Below, in pieces: positions 8,078 through 18,161 of a stretch of 64,000 nucleotides of DNA. Each line of letters begins with the position of its first letter. Within the stretch, counting starts at the first letter, position 1. The stretch lies in contig NZ_SMOK01000005.1 in NCBI RefSeq assembly GCF_004353925.1, positions 62,001 through 126,000 on the forward strand. Reading direction: 5' to 3'. The notes below the pieces were generated by a model, which was not told the DNA's origin, ran no database searches, and was given only the letters and a program-made list of their open reading frames with translations. A program made the translations under genes and the position numbers. Origin of the DNA: Pseudomonas sp. H9. Its GTDB lineage: Bacteria; Pseudomonadota; Gammaproteobacteria; Pseudomonadales; Pseudomonadaceae.

Positions 8078-10300
8078 ATGCGCACAGGGATGTTGGCGCT
8101 GGCACTGGGCTTGCTGAGCCTGCGTGTTTTACCGGTACTGCCATCGGTCGGGATGATCGTGTTGTTGGCCCTTGCCGGGTTGATTAGCCTGCTGTGGCGC
8201 AGCCGTGTGCTGGGTCTGTTTCTATTGGGTTTGAGCTGGGCGAGCCTGTCGGCGCAGCAAGCGCTGGAAGATCGCCTGGCACCTGCGCTCGATGGGCGCA
8301 CCCTGTGGTTGGAAGGGCGGGTGGTCGGTTTGCCCCGGCACAATGGCCGATCCGTGCAGTTTGAACTCGATGCGCCGCAGTCGCGCCGCGCCGAGCTGCC
8401 GCAACGCATGCAGCTCAGTTGGTTCGGCGGGCCTGCGGTTAACAGCGGTGAACGCTGGCGGCTGGCGGTGACCCTCAAACGTCCGCATGGTCTGCTCAAC
8501 CCGCATGGCCCGGACCGTGAGGCGGCCTTGCTGGCTCGCCGAATTGGCGCTACCGGCAGCGTCAAGGCCGGCACGCTGCAAGCGCCTGCTCAGGGCGCCT
8601 GGCGCGATGCTGTGCGTCAACGTGTGTTGAGTGTGGATGCGCAGGGGCGGGAGGCCGAGCTGGTCGCGCTGGTGCTGGGCGATGGTGGCGGGCTGAGCCG
8701 CGACAGCTGGCAAGCGCTGCAGGCGACCGGCACGGTGCATTTGCTGGTCATCTCCGGGCAGCACATCGGTCTGTTGGCCGGCCTGGTGTACGGGTTGATT
8801 GCAGGCCTGGCACGCTTGGGTGTTTGGCCTCAGGCCTTGCCTTGGCTGCCTTGGGCGTGCGCAGCAGCCTTCCTGGCTGCCTTGGCTTACGGCATGTTGG
8901 CCGGATTTCAGGTGCCTGTACAACGGGCGTGCGTGATGTTGGCGGTGGTGTTGCTGTGGCGCTTGCGCTATCGCCACCTAGGGGTAGGGGTCCCCTTGCT
9001 GTTTGCGCTCATTGCGGTGCTGGTATGGGAGCCGTTGGCCAGTCTGCTGCCGGGCTTCTGGTTGTCATTCAGCGCGGTTGCGGTGTTGTTGTTCGCCTTT
9101 AGCGGTCGCTTGGGTGGCTGGCACCCCTTGCGGGCGTGGGGGCGGGCGCAGGGATTGATTGCCGTGGGATTGTTACCGGTGCTGATGGCGCTGGGTTTGC
9201 CTGTCAGCCTCAGTGCGCCGCTGGCCAACCTCATTGCAGTGCCGTGGTTGAGCCTGGCGATATTGCCGCTGGCATTGCTGGGCACGCTGTTGCTGCCAGT
9301 GCCGATGCTCGGACAAGGGGGACTCTGGCTGGCGGGCGGGATGCTTGAAGGTTTGTTCAGCCTGCTGGCGTACCTGGCGCAGTGGCAGCCTGCTTGGACG
9401 CCGGCGTCGCTGCCCTGGCTCGTCTGGCTGATGCTGTGCCTGGGGGTTTTCTTGCTGTTGCTGCCTGCGGGATTGCCGATGCGTGCACTGGGCTGGCCGG
9501 TGTTGCTGTTGGCGGTATTCGCCCCTCGAGAGCGGATCCCTCACGGCCAGGTGGAGGTGTGGCAACTGGATGTGGGGCAGGGGCTGGCGTTTGTGTTGCA
9601 GACCCGCCAGCACACCCTGTTGTATGACACCGGACCTGCGCTTGGCGACCATGACCTGGGAGAGCGGGTGGTGCTGCCGACCTTGCACAAACTGGGCGTC
9701 AAAGAGGTCGATCTGATGCTTTTGAGCCATGCGGACGCCGACCACGCAGGCGGTGCATTAGCACTCAAACGTGGTTTGTCGGTGCGTCAGGTGCGTGGTG
9801 GCGAAGCTGGGAAGCTGGCGTCCGCGTTGCAAGCGCAACCGTGTGTCAGTGGCGAGCGTTGGCACTGGGATGGCGTTGGCTTTTCTGTCTGGCAGTGGCA
9901 GGGGGCTGGCGATAGCAACCAGGGCTCTTGTGTGTTGCTGGTGGAGGCTGCGGGCGAGCGCTTGCTGCTCACCGGTGACCTGGATGCCAGAGGCGAACGG
10001 GCATGGCTCAAGGACTGGCAGGCCACTCAAGTGGACTGGCTACAAGCCCCGCACCATGGCAGCCGTACCTCATCCAGCCAGGCGTTGCTGACGGCGACGG
10101 CTCCCCGTGGTGTGCTGCTCTCACGTGGCCGCTACAACGCCTTCGGGCATCCGCACGCCGAGGTGCTGGAGCGTTACCGGACTAATGGTATCGAGGTGTT
10201 CGACAGCGCTGAGCAGGGTGCGTTGCGTCTGCGCCTGGGGGCTTTCGGCGAGCCGCAGGGCCAGCGTAGCCTGCAGCGCTTCTGGCGTGACCCCAGTTGA
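8078..10300 (+). CDS. comEC: ComEC/Rec2 DNA uptake channel protein
   Basis: A 740-residue polytopic membrane protein expected to carry single-stranded DNA across the inner membrane during natural transformation. The N-terminal DUF4131 region spans about 20-170. The Competence domain with many membrane helices follows, including the motif HLLVISGQHIGLLAG. The C-terminal metallo-beta-lactamase-like domain starts near residue 490 and keeps the metal-binding SHADADH motif (about 549-555) and the later PHHGSRTSSS motif, so the nuclease-like site looks intact. A GGAG lies 9 bases before the ATG. Many pseudomonads carry comEC without being known to be competent, so its presence alone does not prove transformation. 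Confidence 0.94.
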   Translation: MRTGMLALALGLLSLRVLPVLPSVGMIVLLALAGLISLLWRSRVLGLFLLGLSWASLSAQQALEDRLAPALDGRTLWLEGRVVGLPRHNGRSVQFELDAPQSRRAELPQRMQLSWFGGPAVNSGERWRLAVTLKRPHGLLNPHGPDREAALLARRIGATGSVKAGTLQAPAQGAWRDAVRQRVLSVDAQGREAELVALVLGDGGGLSRDSWQALQATGTVHLLVISGQHIGLLAGLVYGLIAGLARLGVWPQALPWLPWACAAAFLAALAYGMLAGFQVPVQRACVMLAVVLLWRLRYRHLGVGVPLLFALIAVLVWEPLASLLPGFWLSFSAVAVLLFAFSGRLGGWHPLRAWGRAQGLIAVGLLPVLMALGLPVSLSAPLANLIAVPWLSLAILPLALLGTLLLPVPMLGQGGLWLAGGMLEGLFSLLAYLAQWQPAWTPASLPWLVWLMLCLGVFLLLLPAGLPMRALGWPVLLLAVFAPRERIPHGQVEVWQLDVGQGLAFVLQTRQHTLLYDTGPALGDHDLGERVVLPTLHKLGVKEVDLMLLSHADADHAGGALALKRGLSVRQVRGGEAGKLASALQAQPCVSGERWHWDGVGFSVWQWQGAGDSNQGSCVLLVEAAGERLLLTGDLDARGERAWLKDWQATQVDWLQAPHHGSRTSSSQALLTATAPRGVLLSRGRYNAFGHPHAEVLERYRTNGIEVFDSAEQGALRLRLGAFGEPQGQRSLQRFWRDPS

Positions 10301-10370
10301 CGACCTTCGGCAGATGAGTGCCCAAGGGTCCTATGGTAGAGTGGCGGACTTTTTCAAGGGGATGCTAACT

Positions 10371-11006
10371 GTGTGGGAATTGGTCAAGTCCGGTGGTTGG
10401 ATGATGCTGCCGATCATTCTGAGCTCCATCGCTGCCATGGCTATCGTCGCCGAGCGTCTCTGGACCTTGCGCGCCAGCCGGGTCACCCCACCGCATCTGC
10501 TGGGGCAGGTGTGGCTGTGGATCAAGGACAAACAACTGACCAGTGACAAGCTCAAGGCCTTGCGCGCCGATTCGCCGCTGGGCGAGATCCTGGCAGCCGG
10601 CCTGGCTAACTCGCGCCATGGCCGCGAGATCATGAAAGAGTGCATTGAAGAGGCTGCGGCTCGGGTCATTCATGAGCTGGAGCGTTATATCAATGCGCTG
10701 GGCACCATCGCGGCGATGGCGCCATTGCTTGGTTTGCTCGGTACCGTGCTGGGTATGATCGATATCTTCAGTGCTTTCATGGGCACCGGCATGTCGGCCA
10801 ACGCTGCCGTATTGGCCGGTGGTATTTCCAAAGCGCTGATCACCACCGCCGCTGGCTTGATGGTGGGCATCCCGTCGGTGTTCTTCCACCGCTTCTTGCA
10901 ACGCCGCATCGACGAGCTGGTCGTTGGTATGGAGCAAGAGGCGATCAAACTGGTTGAAGTGGTACAGGGCGACCGTGATGTTGACCTGGCCGAGGGCAAG
11001 GCGTGA
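10371..11006 (+). CDS. exbB: MotA/TolQ/ExbB family proton channel protein
   Basis: A 211-residue inner membrane protein. Membrane helices lie near residues 10-30, 115-135 and 155-180. The typical MotA/TolQ/ExbB core is visible (GTIAAMAPLLGLLGTVLGMI and AGLMVGIPS). With the ExbD partner it should convert proton motive force into work on a periplasmic or outer membrane target. The GTG at 10371 is chosen because AGGGG ends 9 bases upstream; an upstream ATG at 10362 abuts that site with no spacing. It overlaps exbD by 4 bases. The true TolQR and TonB-linked ExbBD are normally elsewhere, so this is a second system of unknown partner. Confidence 0.9.
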   Translation: MWELVKSGGWMMLPIILSSIAAMAIVAERLWTLRASRVTPPHLLGQVWLWIKDKQLTSDKLKALRADSPLGEILAAGLANSRHGREIMKECIEEAAARVIHELERYINALGTIAAMAPLLGLLGTVLGMIDIFSAFMGTGMSANAAVLAGGISKALITTAAGLMVGIPSVFFHRFLQRRIDELVVGMEQEAIKLVEVVQGDRDVDLAEGKA

Positions 11007-11434
11007 AATTCCGGCGCAAGCCACGGGAGACCGTGGACATCAACCTGGCGTCACTGATCGACGTGGTATTCATTCTGCTGCTGTTTTTCGTGGTGACCAC
11101 CACGTTTACCCGGGAAACTCAGTTGCGGGTCGAGTTGCCAGAGTCGGTCAGCGGTGCGCCAGCCCCTGACAGCGAAGTCAAGCAACTGGAAATCACCATC
11201 AGCGCCGATGGCGTTTATTCGTTGAACAACAACCTGTTGCCCAAGAGCGATCTGGCCACCTTGATCGAAGCCCTGCAGAAAGAATCTGCCGGAGATACCA
11301 AACTGCCGTTGTCGATCAGCGCCGACGGCAAAACCCCGCACCAGGCGGTGGTCACTGCCATGGATGCGGCCGGTAAGCTCGGTTTCAGCCAGTTGCGCAT
11401 GACCACGGTCGAGGCGGCTCAGGGGACACCTTGA
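11003..11434 (+). CDS. exbD: ExbD/TolR family biopolymer transport protein
   Basis: A 143-residue protein with one membrane helix (about residues 17-37) that carries the conserved aspartate in the motif [17 protein letters not shown] periplasmic domain follows. It starts with GTG inside the stop region of exbB, so the two are coupled. Its stop overlaps the first base of the lpxK start. Proton flow through the ExbB-ExbD complex depends on the Asp in the helix, which is present. No TonB or TolA gene accompanies the pair in this window. Confidence 0.9.
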   Translation: MKFRRKPRETVDINLASLIDVVFILLLFFVVTTTFTRETQLRVELPESVSGAPAPDSEVKQLEITISADGVYSLNNNLLPKSDLATLIEALQKESAGDTKLPLSISADGKTPHQAVVTAMDAAGKLGFSQLRMTTVEAAQGTP

Positions 11435-12444
11435 TGGCCTTGGCTGATCGTTTGCTCAAGGCCTGGTACACCGGGCATCCGGCACTGGCGCTGTTACGCC
11501 CGCTCGAAGCCCTCTATCGCCGGGTAGTGCTGCGCAAGCGCGCGCGTTTTCTGAGCGGGGAGAGCGCCAGTTACCGCGCACCGGTGCCGGTGATCGTGGT
11601 TGGCAACATCACGGTGGGGGGGACTGGCAAGACGCCGATGATCCTCTGGCTGATCGAGCATTGCCGTCAGCAAGGCCTGCGTGTTGGTGTGGTCAGTCGT
11701 GGTTACGGCGCCAAGCCGCCACATTTGCCCTGGCGGGTTCGCGCTGATCAGAGTGCAGCCGAGGCTGGTGATGAACCTCTGTTGATCGTGCAGCGCAGCG
11801 GTGTGCCATTGATGATTGACCCCGACCGCTCTCGTGCGGTTCAGGCATTGTTGGCCTCTGAAACGCTCGATCTGATTCTCTGTGATGACGGTATGCAGCA
11901 TTATCGTCTGGCACGCGATCTTGAGCTGGTCTTGATCGATGCTGCTCGCGGCTTGGGTAATCGCCGTTGCCTGCCAGCCGGGCCGCTGCGTGAGCCGGTG
12001 GAGCGCTTACAGGCGGTCGATGCGCTGCTGTACAACGGCGCCGTGGCTGACCGTGACGACGGTTATGCGTTTACCCTCAAACCTACCGCACTGGTCAACC
12101 TGCGCAGTGCTGAGCGTGTAAGCCTGGAGCATTTCCCTGCCGACCAGTCGGTGCATGCCGTGGCCGGCATCGGTAACCCACAACGTTTCTTCAACACCCT
12201 GCTGGAGCTAAAATGGCGGCCTGTGCCGCATCCTTTTGCCGATCATGCCGAGTACAGTGCGCGAGCCCTGAGCTTCAGCCCGGCACTGCCGCTAATCATG
12301 ACCGAAAAGGACGCCGTCAAATGCCGTGCCTTTGCAGCGGATGACTGGTGGTACCTGGCAGTCGATGCTGTGCCTTCACCGGCTTTTGTGGCCTGGTTGG
12401 ACGGCCAGCTTGAACGGCTGTTGCAGAGGCCATCGAAGCCCTGA
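11434..12444 (+). CDS. lpxK: Tetraacyldisaccharide 4'-kinase
   Basis: A 336-residue enzyme that phosphorylates the 4' position of the lipid A disaccharide precursor at the inner membrane, using ATP. The P-loop [12 protein letters not shown] spans about residues 57-67. The downstream blocks [24 protein letters not shown] and LPAGPLREP are all typical of LpxK. Length matches the family (about 330). The ATG at 11434 is preferred over the TTG three bases before it, since AGGGG lies 8 bases upstream of the ATG. It overlaps exbD by one base and stands in the same order as in other pseudomonads. Confidence 0.95.
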   Translation: MALADRLLKAWYTGHPALALLRPLEALYRRVVLRKRARFLSGESASYRAPVPVIVVGNITVGGTGKTPMILWLIEHCRQQGLRVGVVSRGYGAKPPHLPWRVRADQSAAEAGDEPLLIVQRSGVPLMIDPDRSRAVQALLASETLDLILCDDGMQHYRLARDLELVLIDAARGLGNRRCLPAGPLREPVERLQAVDALLYNGAVADRDDGYAFTLKPTALVNLRSAERVSLEHFPADQSVHAVAGIGNPQRFFNTLLELKWRPVPHPFADHAEYSARALSFSPALPLIMTEKDAVKCRAFAADDWWYLAVDAVPSPAFVAWLDGQLERLLQRPSKP

Positions 12445-12482
12445 TTCTTTACTTTTTCCGGCCCCTGGCCTGAGGAATATTC

Positions 12483-12668
12483 ATGGACACCAAATTGCTC
12501 GACATCCTCGCCTGCCCGATTACCAAAGGCCCGCTCAAACTCAGTGCCGACAAGACCGAGCTGATCAGCAAGGGCGCTGGCCTGGCTTATCCGATCCGCG
12601 ACGGTATTCCGGTGATGCTCGAAAGCGAAGCGCGCACCCTGAGCGATGAAGAGCGCCTGGAAAAATGA
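12483..12668 (+). CDS. Trm112/UPF0434 (YcaR-like) small protein
   Basis: A 61-residue protein of the Trm112/UPF0434 family, opening [18 protein letters not shown] and with the conserved [13 protein letters not shown] segment. Only one cysteine of the CPxC-type pair seen in zinc-binding relatives is present (CPITK), so zinc binding is doubtful. Its stop overlaps the kdsB start (ATGA), and an ordinary GAGGAATATTC precedes its ATG. Between lpxK and kdsB is the standard place for this gene in gammaproteobacteria. A role in methyltransferase activation is known for eukaryotic Trm112 but not established for this protein. Confidence 0.92.
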   Translation: MDTKLLDILACPITKGPLKLSADKTELISKGAGLAYPIRDGIPVMLESEARTLSDEERLEK

Positions 12669-13429
12669 GCCTGATTTTCACTGTGGTGATTCCTGCACGG
12701 TTGGCATCCACCCGCCTGCCGGGCAAACCGCTGCTGCCGATCGCTGGCAAGCCAATGATTCAGCATGTCTGGGAGCAGGCGTGCAAGAGCAGCGCTAGTC
12801 GGGTAGTCATTGCGACCGATGATGCCGGTATTCATCAGGTATGCGAGGCGTTCGGCGCTGAAGTGCTGATGACCCGTAAGGACCATGATTCTGGCACTGA
12901 CCGCCTGGCTGAAGTGGCCACCAAGCTCGGGCTGGCGGCGGATGCCATCGTCGTCAATGTCCAGGGTGATGAGCCGCTGATTCCACCGGTTATCATTGAC
13001 CAGGTGGCAGCCAACCTGGCGGCACATCCTGAAGCCGGGATCGCCACGCTGGCCGAGCCGATCAGTGACGTGACGGCGGTTTTCAATCCCAATGCTGTCA
13101 AAGTGGTCAGCGACTGCAATGGCTTGGCCTTGACCTTCAGCCGTGCGCCATTGCCCTGGGCGCGGGATGCCTTCGCGCAGGGGCGTGACACACTGCCTGC
13201 AGGGGTGCCGTACCGTCGGCATATCGGCATGTACGCCTACCGTGCCGGCTTTCTCCAGGATTTTGTCGGCTGGGGCCCGTGCTGGTTGGAGCAAACCGAG
13301 TCGTTGGAGCAACTGCGTGCGCTCTGGCACGGCGTGCGTATTCATGTCGCCGATGCCATTGAGGCGCCGCCGGTGGGGGTCGATACCCCTGAAGACCTGG
13401 AGCGCGTACGGCGCATTCTGGAGGCCTGA
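12665..13429 (+). CDS. kdsB: 3-deoxy-manno-octulosonate cytidylyltransferase
   Basis: A 254-residue enzyme that activates KDO with CTP to CMP-KDO, the sugar donor for the inner core of LPS. The nucleotide-binding signature [15 protein letters not shown] lies at about residues 9-23. [20 protein letters not shown] and [13 protein letters not shown], all KdsB markers, follow. The length is normal. It overlaps the preceding small gene by 4 bases and the following phosphatase by one, so the run lpxK-kdsB-phosphatase-murB is probably one operon. Confidence 0.96.
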   Translation: MSLIFTVVIPARLASTRLPGKPLLPIAGKPMIQHVWEQACKSSASRVVIATDDAGIHQVCEAFGAEVLMTRKDHDSGTDRLAEVATKLGLAADAIVVNVQGDEPLIPPVIIDQVAANLAAHPEAGIATLAEPISDVTAVFNPNAVKVVSDCNGLALTFSRAPLPWARDAFAQGRDTLPAGVPYRRHIGMYAYRAGFLQDFVGWGPCWLEQTESLEQLRALWHGVRIHVADAIEAPPVGVDTPEDLERVRRILEA

Positions 13430-13893
13430 TGCGGGTTCTGTTTGTGTGCCTGGGCAACATCTGCCGCTCGCCCACCGCTGAAGGCGTGCTGCGTCACCAA
13501 CTCCGGGCTGAAGGCCTGGATGCCTTGATCGATGTGGCTTCGGCCGGTACCGGTGACTGGCATGTCGGCAAGCAGCCTGACAGCCGTACTCGTCGCGCCG
13601 CGCAATTGCGCGGCTACGATCTGTCGCAGCAGCGCGCCCAACAGGTAAATGCCGGGCACTTCAACGACTATGACCTGATCCTGGCAATGGACAAGAGCAA
13701 TCTTGGTCATTTGCGCGCTATGCAGCCGACCGGTGCTAAAGCCGAGCTGGATTTGTTCCTGCGCCGCTATGAAGGAGTGCTGGATGAAGTCCCGGACCCT
13801 TACTACGGCGGCGAGCAAGGTTTTGAGCAGGTGCTTGACCTGATCGAAGCCGCTTGTCAGCGATTGGTCATCGAACTCAAGGGACGTTTATGA
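13429..13893 (+). CDS. Low molecular weight protein-tyrosine phosphatase
   Basis: A 154-residue cytoplasmic phosphatase. The active-site loop C7-LGNI-CRS, matching the family's CX5R(S/T), is followed by the general acid in DPYYGG near residue 123. Both catalytic parts are intact. The start overlaps the kdsB stop by one base and the stop overlaps murB by four. In Pseudomonas the gene is regularly found between kdsB and murB. Its physiological substrate is not known; the neighbours suggest, without proof, a role in envelope regulation. Confidence 0.94.
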   Translation: MRVLFVCLGNICRSPTAEGVLRHQLRAEGLDALIDVASAGTGDWHVGKQPDSRTRRAAQLRGYDLSQQRAQQVNAGHFNDYDLILAMDKSNLGHLRAMQPTGAKAELDLFLRRYEGVLDEVPDPYYGGEQGFEQVLDLIEAACQRLVIELKGRL

Positions 13894-14909
13894 GCGGGCA
13901 GTGGCAGGAGCAGGTATCGCTCAAGCCGTACAACACCTTTGGTATCGATGTCAGGGCACGGTATTTCACCGAAGCGCACACTGATGACGATGTTCGCCAG
14001 GCGCTGGCACAGGCGAAGGCTCAGGACGTACCGGTGTTGGTCATCGGCGGTGGCAGCAACCTGCTGCTGACGGGCGATGTGCAGGCGTTGGTGATGCGCA
14101 TGGCCAGCCGTGGCCTACGCATTCTGGCCGATGATGGCCAGCGGGTGATCGTCGAAGGCGAGGCTGGGGAGCCCTGGCATCCATTCGTTCAGTGGAGCCT
14201 GGCTCAGGGGTTATCGGGGCTGGAGAACCTCAGCCTGATTCCCGGTACCGTTGGTGCCGCGCCGATGCAGAACATTGGTGCCTATGGGGTCGAGATCAAA
14301 GATGTATTTGCGGGGCTCACCGCGCTGGACCGGCAAACGGGTGAGTTGCGTGACTTCGATCTGGACGAGTGCCAGTTTGCCTACCGCGACAGCGTATTCA
14401 AACAGCATCCAGGGCGTTGGCTGATTCTGCGGGTGCGTTTTGCCTTGAGTCGCGTGATGCACGCGCACCTGGATTACGGCCCCGTGCGCCAACGCCTGAG
14501 CGAACAAGGTATTAGTCAGCCGACAGCGCAGAATGTCAGTGACGCGATTTGCAGTATTCGTCGGGAGAAACTTCCAGACCCGGCGGAGCTGGGCAACGCT
14601 GGGAGCTTCTTCAAGAACCCGGTGGTTGCCAGCGAACAGGCCGAGCAAATTCGTGCGCAGCATCCGGGGCTGGTCGCTTATCCACAGGCTGACGGGTTGG
14701 TGAAGCTGGCTGCGGGCTGGCTGATTGAGCAGGCGGGGTGGAAGGGCTACCGTGAAGGAGACGCCGGGGTGCATCGCCTTCAGTCGTTGGTGTTGGTCAA
14801 CTATGGCCAGGCCAGTGGTCTGCAGTTGCATCAGCTGGCGCAAAAAATCCAAAGCGATATTCTTGAGCGCTTTGGCGTCCGTCTGGAGATGGAACCAAAC
14901 CTGTATTAA
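13890..14909 (+). CDS. murB: UDP-N-acetylenolpyruvoylglucosamine reductase
   Basis: A 339-residue FAD enzyme that reduces UDP-GlcNAc-enolpyruvate to UDP-MurNAc with NADPH, an early step of peptidoglycan synthesis. The FAD-binding stretch IGGGSNLLL lies at about 52-60. The segment SLIPGTVGAAPMQNIGAYG (115-133) and the catalytic serine in NAGSFFKNP (Ser239) are present. The length and the C-terminal end match the E. coli-type MurB. It begins inside the phosphatase stop (ATGA). A REP pair and then a terminator shared with the convergent rne gene follow. Confidence 0.96.
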   Translation: MSGQWQEQVSLKPYNTFGIDVRARYFTEAHTDDDVRQALAQAKAQDVPVLVIGGGSNLLLTGDVQALVMRMASRGLRILADDGQRVIVEGEAGEPWHPFVQWSLAQGLSGLENLSLIPGTVGAAPMQNIGAYGVEIKDVFAGLTALDRQTGELRDFDLDECQFAYRDSVFKQHPGRWLILRVRFALSRVMHAHLDYGPVRQRLSEQGISQPTAQNVSDAICSIRREKLPDPAELGNAGSFFKNPVVASEQAEQIRAQHPGLVAYPQADGLVKLAAGWLIEQAGWKGYREGDAGVHRLQSLVLVNYGQASGLQLHQLAQKIQSDILERFGVRLEMEPNLY

Positions 14910-14913
14910 GCGT

Positions 14914-14988
14914 CTGTAGGAGCGGGCTTGCCCCGCGACTGCGATGTGCCTGTCAGGTTGCAATCGCGGGGCAAGCCCGCTCCTACAG
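14914..14988. repeat. Paired REP element (palindromic, ~75 bp)
   Basis: Two inverted arms, CTGTAGGAGCGGGCTTGCCC... and its complement, enclose a 25-base variable middle. The arms could form a long hairpin. The same family recurs at seven other sites in the window, always between genes. It sits between the convergent murB and rne. Confidence 0.92.
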
Positions 14989-14996
14989 GTGGCCAT

Positions 14997-15032
14997 AAAA
15001 AAAGCCCCGCCAGTTACCTGGCGGGGCTTTTT
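14997..15032 (-). terminator. Bidirectional terminator between murB and rne
   Basis: The stem AAAGCCCCGCCAG pairs with CTGGCGGGGCTTT around a 4-base loop. A tracts on the left and T tracts on the right let it stop both the leftward rne transcript and the rightward murB transcript. Confidence 0.85.
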
Positions 15033-15044
15033 ATTGCCTGGGCG

Positions 15045-18000
15045 TCAGACGAGCGGCTTTTGCTCTTCTGCCGTTTCCGAAGCTTCAGCGGCTGCAGCTG
15101 CGGCAGCAGCGGCTTCAGCTTCACGCTTGCGGCGGCGCACTTCACGAGGATCGTTAGGTGCACGACCGTTCGGCAGCATGACTACCGGGGCTTCGGCCGC
15201 AACAGGCTCGGCTGCCGGGGTTGGCGCCGCGACAACAGGTGCTGGCTCGACAACAACCGGGGCAGCTTCAGCTTCAACCACTGGCGCCTGAACAACTTCA
15301 GGCTCGCGTGGGGCTTCAACTACTGGCTCGGCAACCACGGCAACTTCAACCGGCGCTTCAATGGCTGGCTGAGGGGCGACTTCGACAACCGGCTCGATGC
15401 TCGCCTCAACCACAGCCACAGGTTCGCTGACCGGCTGCTCGACCACAGGGGCGATGGCCACTTCTTCAGCGATTACAGGCTGCTGTACTTCAACTGCGGC
15501 AGGCTCGGTTGCAACAGGCTGGGCTTCTGCAACGGCTTCAACAGCGTCGGCTACAACGACGTCAGCAGGGGCTTGAGCAGCTACTGGGGCAGCCTGCTCA
15601 ACGGTTGCAGTGGCGCGTTCGGCCTGGACGTTAGCTTGGGCTTCGGCTTCAGCGCTGATGTTGCTGGTGGCAACAGCGGCTGTCACGGCCAGGCCTGCGG
15701 CCAATTCAGCAGCCGATGGCTCGTTGCCTTCTTCTGCGGCGTCTTCGGTGCCTTCAACAACATTGCCATTGGCATCACGCTGACGCTCACGGCGGTTGCT
15801 GCGACGACGTTGACCGCGGGAGCGGCGACGTGGGCGTTCGCCTTCGGTGCCTTCCTGGTTCTCGTCCTGCAGCAGTTCTTCGTTTGGCAGTTGCTCGTCA
15901 GCAGCTTCAGCTTCAGCTTCGGCCGGGCGAGGCTGACGCTCTTCGCGTGGAGGGCGAGGTTGACGCTCTTCACGTGGGGCGCGTTCTTCGCGTGGTGCAC
16001 GTTCTTCGCGTGGCGCGCGTTCTTCACGTGGCGCACGTTCTTCGCGTGGTGCACGTTCTTCACGGGCAACGCGCTCTTCACGAGGCTGACGCTCTTCACG
16101 TGGAGCGCGTTCAGGGCGCTCTTCACGCACCGCCGGAGTCGCATCCAGCGGTTCACGCAGTTCACGGACCGGGCGCTCTTCGCGAGAGCGGCGTTCTTCA
16201 CGCGGTGCGCGTGGCTGACGCTCTTCACGAGGCTGGCGCGGGGCACGCTCTTCGCGGGCCTGGGTTTCTTCACGGGCTTCGCGTGGTTGACGCTCTTCAC
16301 GCGGTGCGCGCTCTTCGCGAGGCTTGCGGTCTTCGTCTCGACGACCGTTGCGGTTGCGGCTCTGCTGGCGACCGTTACGGCGCTCTTCGTTACGCTGCGG
16401 GCGTTCGGTAGCCGCTTTTTCGGCGACCACTGGGGCGGCAGCAGGCTCTTCCTTGCCGGCGAACAGGCTGACCAGCGACTTCACCAGACCTTTGAACAGG
16501 CTTGGCTCTGGCGCAGCGTGCACCGGTGCAGCAGGCTGCTCCGGAGCGGTAGGGACCGGAGCATTGGCGCGAGCCGGTGCGGTCTTGACCGCTGCTTCCT
16601 GGCGAACCAGGGTGCGGGTGGCTGCAGCTGGTTGGGCTTCTTCGGCCTCGGTGGCAGCAATTTCGTAGCTCGACTGGCTGCTCAGGGCTTCCGGGCTGTC
16701 GTCGCGCAGGCGCTGGACTTCGAAATGCGGGGTTTCCAGGTGGTCGTTCGGCAGAATGACGATACGTGCGCGAGTACGCAGTTCGATCTTGGTGATCGAG
16801 TTGCGTTTCTCGTTGAGCAGGAAAGCTGCAACCGGAATTGGCACTTGAGCACGCACTTCAGCGGTGCGGTCTTTCAGGGCTTCTTCTTCGATCAGGCGCA
16901 GGATGGCCAGCGACAGGGATTCGACATCACGGATGATGCCGGTGCCGCTGCAGCGTGGGCAGACGATACCGCTGCTTTCGCCCAGGGATGGACGCAGGCG
17001 CTGACGGGACATTTCCAGCAGGCCGAAGCGCGAGATACGACCGACCTGTACGCGGGCGCGGTCGGCTTCCAGGCATTCGCGGACTTTCTCTTCGACGGCA
17101 CGCTGGTTCTTGGCCGGCGTCATGTCGATGAAGTCGATGACGATCAGGCCGCCGATGTCACGCAGGCGCAACTGGCGGGCGATTTCTTCAGCCGCTTCCA
17201 GGTTGGTCTGCAGGGCGGTTTCTTCGATGTCGCTGCCTTTGGTGGCGCGTGCCGAGTTGATGTCGATAGACACCAGGGCTTCGGTCGGGTCGATGACGAT
17301 CGAGCCGCCGGACGGCAGGTCGACCACGCGCTGGAAGGCGGTTTCGATCTGGCTTTCGATCTGGAAGCGGTTGAACAGCGGAACGCTGTCTTCATACAGC
17401 TTGATCTTGCTGGCGTACTGCGGCATCACCTGGCGGATGAAGGTCAGGGCTTCTTCCTGAGCGTCGATGCTGTCGATCAGTACTTCGCCGATGTCCTGGC
17501 GCAGGTAGTCGCGGATGGCGCGGATGATGACATTGCTTTCCTGATAGATCAGGAAAGGGGCGGCGCGGTCCTGGGAGGCTTCTTTGATCGCGGTCCAGAG
17601 CTGCAGCAGGTAGTCGAGGTCCCATTGCATTTCTTCGCTGCTACGGCCAAGGCCAGCAGTACGTACGATCAGGCCCATGTCGGCAGGGGCAACCAGGCCG
17701 TTCAGGGCTTCGCGCAATTCGTTGCGCTCTTCGCCTTCGATGCGACGGGAAATACCGCCGGCACGCGGATTGTTCGGCATCAGCACCAGGTAGCGGCCAG
17801 CCAGGCTGATGAAGGTGGTCAGGGCTGCGCCCTTGTTGCCGCGCTCTTCTTTCTCGACCTGGACGATGACTTCCTGGCCTTCGCTGAGCACTTCCTTGAT
17901 GTTCACCCGGCCTTCCGGGGACTTCTTGAAGTATTCGCGGGAAATTTCTTTCAGCGGCAGAAAGCCGTGACGTTCGGAGCCGAAGTCGACGAATGCGGCT

Positions 18001-18161
18001 TCCAGGCTGGGTTCGATCCGGGTAATCCGGCCTTTGTAGATGTTGGCCTTTTTCTGCTCACGAGCACCGGACTCGATGTCCAGGTCGTAGAGACGTTGGC
18101 CGTCCACCAGAGCTACACGCAACTCTTCGGGTTGAGTCGCGTTAATCAGCATTCTTTTCAT
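15045..18161 (-). CDS. rne: Ribonuclease E
   Basis: A 1038-residue endoribonuclease, the core of the RNA degradosome. The N-terminal catalytic half carries an S1 domain (about 35-125), the 5'-sensor/RNase H-like region and the DNase I-like domain with the metal-binding Asp300 ([11 protein letters not shown]) and Asp343 (VIDFIDM). The zinc-link CPRC lies at 401-404, needed for tetramer formation. The C-terminal half is disordered: an Arg/Glu/Pro repeat region (about 640-760, six-residue repeats REERAP), then a long Ala/Val/Glu/Pro tract, and an end with [13 protein letters not shown] chose the ATG at 18161 ([10 protein letters not shown]), the universal RNase E start; an open frame 16 codons longer is not needed. 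A 0.7 kb leader and a promoter near 18853-18881 lie upstream. Confidence 0.97.
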   Translation of the reverse strand: MKRMLINATQPEELRVALVDGQRLYDLDIESGAREQKKANIYKGRITRIEPSLEAAFVDFGSERHGFLPLKEISREYFKKSPEGRVNIKEVLSEGQEVIVQVEKEERGNKGAALTTFISLAGRYLVLMPNNPRAGGISRRIEGEERNELREALNGLVAPADMGLIVRTAGLGRSSEEMQWDLDYLLQLWTAIKEASQDRAAPFLIYQESNVIIRAIRDYLRQDIGEVLIDSIDAQEEALTFIRQVMPQYASKIKLYEDSVPLFNRFQIESQIETAFQRVVDLPSGGSIVIDPTEALVSIDINSARATKGSDIEETALQTNLEAAEEIARQLRLRDIGGLIVIDFIDMTPAKNQRAVEEKVRECLEADRARVQVGRISRFGLLEMSRQRLRPSLGESSGIVCPRCSGTGIIRDVESLSLAILRLIEEEALKDRTAEVRAQVPIPVAAFLLNEKRNSITKIELRTRARIVILPNDHLETPHFEVQRLRDDSPEALSSQSSYEIAATEAEEAQPAAATRTLVRQEAAVKTAPARANAPVPTAPEQPAAPVHAAPEPSLFKGLVKSLVSLFAGKEEPAAAPVVAEKAATERPQRNEERRNGRQQSRNRNGRRDEDRKPREERAPREERQPREAREETQAREERAPRQPREERQPRAPREERRSREERPVRELREPLDATPAVREERPERAPREERQPREERVAREERAPREERAPREERAPREERAPREERAPREERQPRPPREERQPRPAEAEAEAADEQLPNEELLQDENQEGTEGERPRRRSRGQRRRSNRRERQRDANGNVVEGTEDAAEEGNEPSAAELAAGLAVTAAVATSNISAEAEAQANVQAERATATVEQAAPVAAQAPADVVVADAVEAVAEAQPVATEPAAVEVQQPVIAEEVAIAPVVEQPVSEPVAVVEASIEPVVEVAPQPAIEAPVEVAVVAEPVVEAPREPEVVQAPVVEAEAAPVVVEPAPVVAAPTPAAEPVAAEAPVVMLPNGRAPNDPREVRRRKREAEAAAAAAAAAEASETAEEQKPLV
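15965..16064 (-). repeat. 18-bp tandem repeats inside rne
   Basis: Five to six near-exact copies of an 18-base unit (plus-strand form GTTCTTCGCGTGGTGCAC) encode repeated REERAP in the disordered arm of RNase E. Copies differ by single bases, mostly at codon third positions. Similar but more degenerate units extend to about 16330. Confidence 0.85.
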
